7,817 bases of DNA from Bordetella parapertussis (GTDB taxonomy: Bacteria > Pseudomonadota > Gammaproteobacteria > Burkholderiales > SG8-39). The stretch is taken from NCBI GenBank assembly GCA_945869935.1, contig CAMBSA010000066.1, positions 1-7,817 of the forward strand. The letters run 5' to 3'. A program made the translations under genes and the position numbers. This document shows positions 7,373 through 7,817 of this stretch, piece after piece. The notes under the pieces are model-generated. The model saw only the letters and a program-made list of their open reading frames with translations. It was not told the origin of the DNA and made no database searches. Each line of letters opens with the position of its first letter. Positions within the stretch are counted from its first letter, which is position 1.

Positions 7373-7378
7373 ATTATA
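7373..7378 (-). promoter_or_regulatory. Candidate -10 box for the mnmG-rsmG-parA-parB operon
   Basis: The minus strand reads a perfect TATAAT here, 29 bp before the mnmG ATG, giving a predicted leader of about 20 bases. The -35 region (about 7396-7401, ATAGCG on the minus strand) is poor and abuts the first parS site. The promoter may therefore be weak or depend on, or be blocked by, bound protein. No other promoter-like sequence is obvious upstream of the operon. Confidence 0.5.
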
Positions 7379-7400
7379 AGACCAATGCGGCCTTGCGCTA

Positions 7401-7416
7401 TGTTCCACGTGAAACA
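7401..7416. other. parS centromere site 1
   Basis: TGTTCCACGTGAAACA is an exact match to the widely conserved bacterial chromosomal parS consensus TGTTNCACGTGAAACA, the ParB loading site. It lies about 3.4 kb from parB and directly upstream of the predicted -35 region of mnmG. Finding parA and parB in the same window makes the call secure. Confidence 0.96.
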
Positions 7417-7427
7417 TTAAACCCCGA

Positions 7428-7443
7428 TGTTCCACGTGGAACA
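7428..7443. other. parS centromere site 2
   Basis: TGTTCCACGTGGAACA is a perfect 16 bp palindrome. It differs from the parS consensus only at position 12 (G for A), the base that pairs with the variable position 5. Its centre is 27 bp from the centre of site 1, about two and a half helical turns, so the two sites face different sides of the helix. Confidence 0.93.
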
Positions 7444-7530
7444 GTCGGTGTTTGCCTCGGTCTCGCGCAACCCGCTCGCCAGATCGAGCGAATTCAGACT
7501 CTACTGGGCAAGTAGGTACTCACAGCAATG
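7444..7530. other. Gene-free spacer between parS and terminator
   Basis: No credible coding frame, RNA gene or conserved motif is seen. The only structure is a 6 bp inverted repeat, CGCTCG-ccagat-CGAGCG at 7473-7490, without a following T-tract. The function is unknown, if it has one. Confidence 0.5.
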
Positions 7531-7560
7531 AAAAAGGCCGCTCGCGGCGGCCTTTCTTTC
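7531..7560. terminator. Bidirectional rho-independent terminator
   Basis: AAAGGCCGC (7533-7541) and GCGGCCTTT (7547-7555) form a perfect 9 bp stem closed by the loop TCGCG. On the plus strand the stem is followed by CTTTC. On the minus strand it runs into a run of five T. It sits about 30 bp after the stop of the carboxykinase gene, so it most likely ends that leftward transcript and separates it from the mnmG operon. Confidence 0.87.
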
Positions 7561-7591
7561 TGCTACACCCTTGCTACACCCTTGCTACGCC
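7561..7591. repeat. 11 bp tandem repeat at the end of the carboxykinase gene
   Basis: The unit TGCTACACCCT occurs twice perfectly (7561-7571 and 7572-7582), followed by a partial third copy TGCTACGCC (7583-7591). The third copy contains the carboxykinase stop codon, read as TAG on the minus strand. Because 11 is not a multiple of three, the three TAG trinucleotides fall in three different minus-strand frames. Confidence 0.8.
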
Positions 7592-7817
7592 GCCAACCCC
7601 AGACGCAAGGCTTCTCGACGCAATTGCAACTCCTTAGGCAGCCTTGCCTTCAATGACGCAAACAATTCATCATGAGACGCCAGTTCGGCTTCCCATTCGT
7701 CGTGCTTGATTGAAGTCACCGAAGCAAACTGTTCGCGAGTGAACTTCTCCAGGCCCTTCCATTCGATATCGGCGAAATCAGGAACCCAACCTATCGCCGT
7801 TTCCTGAGCATGCGCCT
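7585..7817 (-). CDS. pckG: Phosphoenolpyruvate carboxykinase (GTP), C-terminal fragment
   Basis: The minus strand is open from the right edge to a TAG at 7585-7587, giving 76 residues of a C-terminus; the rest of the gene lies outside the window. The enzyme converts oxaloacetate and GTP to phosphoenolpyruvate, CO2 and GDP in gluconeogenesis. The visible part, with ETAIGWVPDFADIEWKGLEKF, TSIKHDEWEAELASHDELF and ARLPKELQLRREALRL, resembles the tail of GTP-dependent carboxykinases: a G-x-x-P segment, a W-x-x-E-L helix and a final L-P-x-E-L helix. No catalytic residue lies in this part, so the call rests on tail similarity recalled from memory. Transcription runs toward parS and stops at the terminator just downstream. 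Confidence 0.75.
   Translation of the reverse strand, partial: AHAQETAIGWVPDFADIEWKGLEKFTREQFASVTSIKHDEWEAELASHDELFASLKARLPKELQLRREALRLGLAA

Noticed and set aside
7473..7490. Inverted repeat CGCTCG-N6-CGAGCG downstream of parS
   Set aside because: The arms are short, no T-tract follows, and no known motif matches; it is left as part of the spacer.

Overview
This 7.8 kb window looks like a moderately GC-rich chromosomal segment from a beta- or gamma-proteobacterium. The main evidence is the order mnmG-rsmG-parA-parB, all read on the minus strand, which is the classic origin-proximal block of those classes. Two copies of the chromosomal centromere site parS lie directly upstream of mnmG. I cannot place the organism more finely from sequence alone.

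Layout from left to right. Positions 1-1660 hold two minus-strand genes for the terminal oxygenase of a Rieske non-heme iron ring-hydroxylating oxygenase. The large (alpha) subunit is complete. The small (beta) subunit runs off the left edge. The large subunit resembles the salicylate 5-hydroxylase / anthranilate dioxygenase group (NagG, AndAc). Divergent from it, at 1832-3106 on the plus strand, is a fusion of an N-terminal DNA-binding helix-turn-helix to a citrate-synthase-like domain. That domain has lost two of the three canonical catalytic residues. The 171 bp between the two start codons is AT-rich near the fusion gene and holds a perfect 6+6 bp dyad and weak promoter-like hexamers. This is the arrangement expected of a regulator and its target.

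Positions 3134-7343 hold the housekeeping block, transcribed leftwards: mnmG (tRNA wobble-uridine modification), rsmG (16S rRNA G527 methylation), then parA and parB (chromosome segregation). Gene junctions are tight: a one-base overlap, a four-base overlap and a 12 bp gap, so this is probably one operon. Upstream of mnmG lie a perfect TATAAT box and the two parS sites at 7401-7416 and 7428-7443. ParB therefore has binding sites next to the promoter that probably drives its own operon.

Beyond parS is an 87 bp stretch with no gene. It is followed by a strong bidirectional intrinsic terminator, an 11 bp tandem repeat that places TAG in all three minus-strand frames, and the C-terminal 76 codons of a GTP-type phosphoenolpyruvate carboxykinase.

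The most interesting candidate is the divergent pair of a catalytically altered HTH-citrate-synthase protein and a ring-hydroxylating oxygenase. I infer a ligand- or CoA-thioester-responsive transcription factor built on a retired enzyme fold, controlling an aromatic-acid oxygenase. There is no gene-free stretch longer than about 240 bp.
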